From: Planctomycetota bacterium
Lineage (GTDB): Bacteria > Planctomycetota > Planctomycetia > Gemmatales > Gemmataceae
Length of the DNA: 14,004 bases
NCBI GenBank assembly: GCA_016200155.1
Contig: JACQFG010000032.1
Location: forward strand, 1 to 14,004
Direction of reading: 5' to 3'
Positions 13,244 through 14,004 of the stretch are shown one piece after another (position 1 is the stretch's first letter; the number at the start of each line of letters is the position of its first letter). Under the pieces are notes generated by a model, which made no database searches, was not told the DNA's origin, and saw only the letters and a list, made by a program, of their open reading frames with translations. The position numbers and the translations under genes were made by a program.

Positions 13244-14004
13244 TTAATCGACCCGACCATTTATGGAATCTTCTTGGGGAGGAGGCGCCATGTCCGGCCG
13301 GGGCAACGGCCCGCCGATCGCCCTCTCCAAATTCGCGACCCGGCGGAAATAATCGGCCGTGGCCTCATAATTGCGATCCCGCAAGCTTACCAAGTTCCGC
13401 TGCGCTTCGATGAGGCTCAAGAATGGCGTCTTGCCGGTGGTATACGCTGACTGAGCGGCGTTCACGTTTTCGCGCGCCGCCGGCAGGATCGTCTTGTCGT
13501 AAAGTACGAGGATCCGCTCGCTTTCGACAAGCTGTTCGTAAGCCTCCTGAACTTGGAATTGCACCTGGTTGACGCGCCCGTCCAGTTCGGCTCGTCGCTG
13601 CGCGATCTTGGCACGAGCTTCCGCAACGGCTCCATTGCGGCGGCCCATGCGAACCGGCAGGTTGATGCGAACGCCAACCTGGAAGGCCAGATCGCGCGCG
13701 GGGCCATTGCCCATGATTGAGTCGTACGCCGCCGTCACTTCCGCATCCGGATAGAAGTCCCGCAACGCCAGCAGCAGAGCGTTCTCCTCGGCTTTGACGC
13801 GGTTTTCAAGAGCTTTCAAATCGGGCCGTTGCGCCAGCGCGTTGCTGCGAAGACTCTCCACCGAGGGCAATCCTGGAACGACGCTTATCTGCTCTGGCGG
13901 TGACGGGAGAGGCTCACTCGGCGGGACGCTTCGGAGAGTATTGATTCGCGCGATGGCCACCTTCCGCATACGATCCAAGGTAACGCCGCGCTCACGCTGC
14001 CGAC
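13244..14004 (-). CDS. TolC-family outer-membrane efflux channel (CusC/CzcC-like), 5' end beyond the window
   Basis: The minus-strand gene runs off the right edge. The frame is open upstream of the TTG at 13978 (codons for RQRERGVT), so the visible 252 residues are the C-terminal half or so of a roughly 450-500-residue channel protein. The pattern of the second outer-membrane-efflux-protein repeat is clear: 'SVESLRSNALAQRPDLKALENRVKAEEN' helix, strand pair 'YPDAEVTAAYDS' and 'FQVGVRINLPV' of the barrel, and a long helix pair with YTTGKTPFLSLIEAQRNLVSLRDRN ending in 'ATADYFRRVANLERAIGG'. The Pro-rich C-terminus (LPRPDMAPPPQ) follows. In metal systems this is the third component that opens RND pumps to the outside. 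It is on the opposite strand from the cus-like cluster and about 4.4 kb away, so it may belong to another pump operon beyond the edge. Confidence 0.9.
   Translation of the reverse strand, partial: RQRERGVTLDRMRKVAIARINTLRSVPPSEPLPSPPEQISVVPGLPSVESLRSNALAQRPDLKALENRVKAEENALLLALRDFYPDAEVTAAYDSIMGNGPARDLAFQVGVRINLPVRMGRRNGAVAEARAKIAQRRAELDGRVNQVQFQVQEAYEQLVESERILVLYDKTILPAARENVNAAQSAYTTGKTPFLSLIEAQRNLVSLRDRNYEATADYFRRVANLERAIGGPLPRPDMAPPPQEDSINGRVD

Noticed and set aside
1..14004. CRISPR arrays, tRNA or rRNA genes, insertion sequences, transposase genes or phage genes
   Set aside because: None seen: no spaced direct repeats, no tRNA-like cloverleaf noticed by eye, and no transposase or integrase motifs in any plausible frame.

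Overview
The window reads as a chromosomal heavy-metal resistance region of a bacterium with moderately high GC content. A member of the Planctomycetota is my best guess. The guess rests on the unusual CusA/CzcA protein with a very large extra periplasmic segment and on the style of the small hypothetical proteins; no rRNA or other phylogenetic marker is present, so this is inference.

Layout. Positions 1-8801 (all + strand) hold a copper/silver-type RND efflux cluster. In order these are the 3'-truncated view of a first RND pump (its 5' end lies before the window), a 151-aa exported protein resembling one TolC hairpin, a CusB-type membrane-fusion adaptor with a Met/His tail, a CusF-type lipoprotein, a 34-aa Met-rich single-span membrane peptide, and a second, complete CusA-type pump. 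Both pumps keep the three methionines of the CusA metal path. Positions 8802-9061 are mostly non-coding, but begin with 30 in-frame codons that would give the second pump a Met/His tail if its TGA were read through. Positions 9062-11363 carry an unrecognised 103-aa protein, a GmhB-like HAD phosphatase overlapping a beta-carbonic anhydrase, and an exported thioredoxin-like protein with a CSTC site.

Positions 11464-12644 form a compact mercury-type operon. A promoter with a 20-bp spacer carries the CCGTA-N6-TACGG dyad of mer operators. It drives merR, with Cys residues spaced as in Hg(II)-sensing MerR, then a MerC/MerT-like transporter, then a small six-cysteine thioredoxin-like protein. The transporter gene has an in-frame TGA at 12016-12018, exactly where family members (as I remember them) have the first metal-binding cysteine. 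The frame stays open and family-like for 119 more codons. Eleven nucleotides after the TGA there is a small G/C-rich hairpin whose position matches the minimal E. coli fdhF SECIS as I remember it. The most interesting hypothesis in the window is therefore a selenocysteine-containing mercury transporter (Sec-Pro-Cys motif). A nonsense mutation or base error is the competing explanation.

Positions 12782-13243 encode a four-span membrane protein of unknown function. It abuts, tail to tail, a minus-strand TolC-family outer-membrane channel gene that runs off the right edge and could be the outer-membrane partner of a metal RND pump. Together the genes suggest resistance to soft metals (Cu/Ag and Hg): periplasmic capture (CusF, CusB tail), RND export through a TolC-type channel, and thiol/selenol-based handling of mercury.
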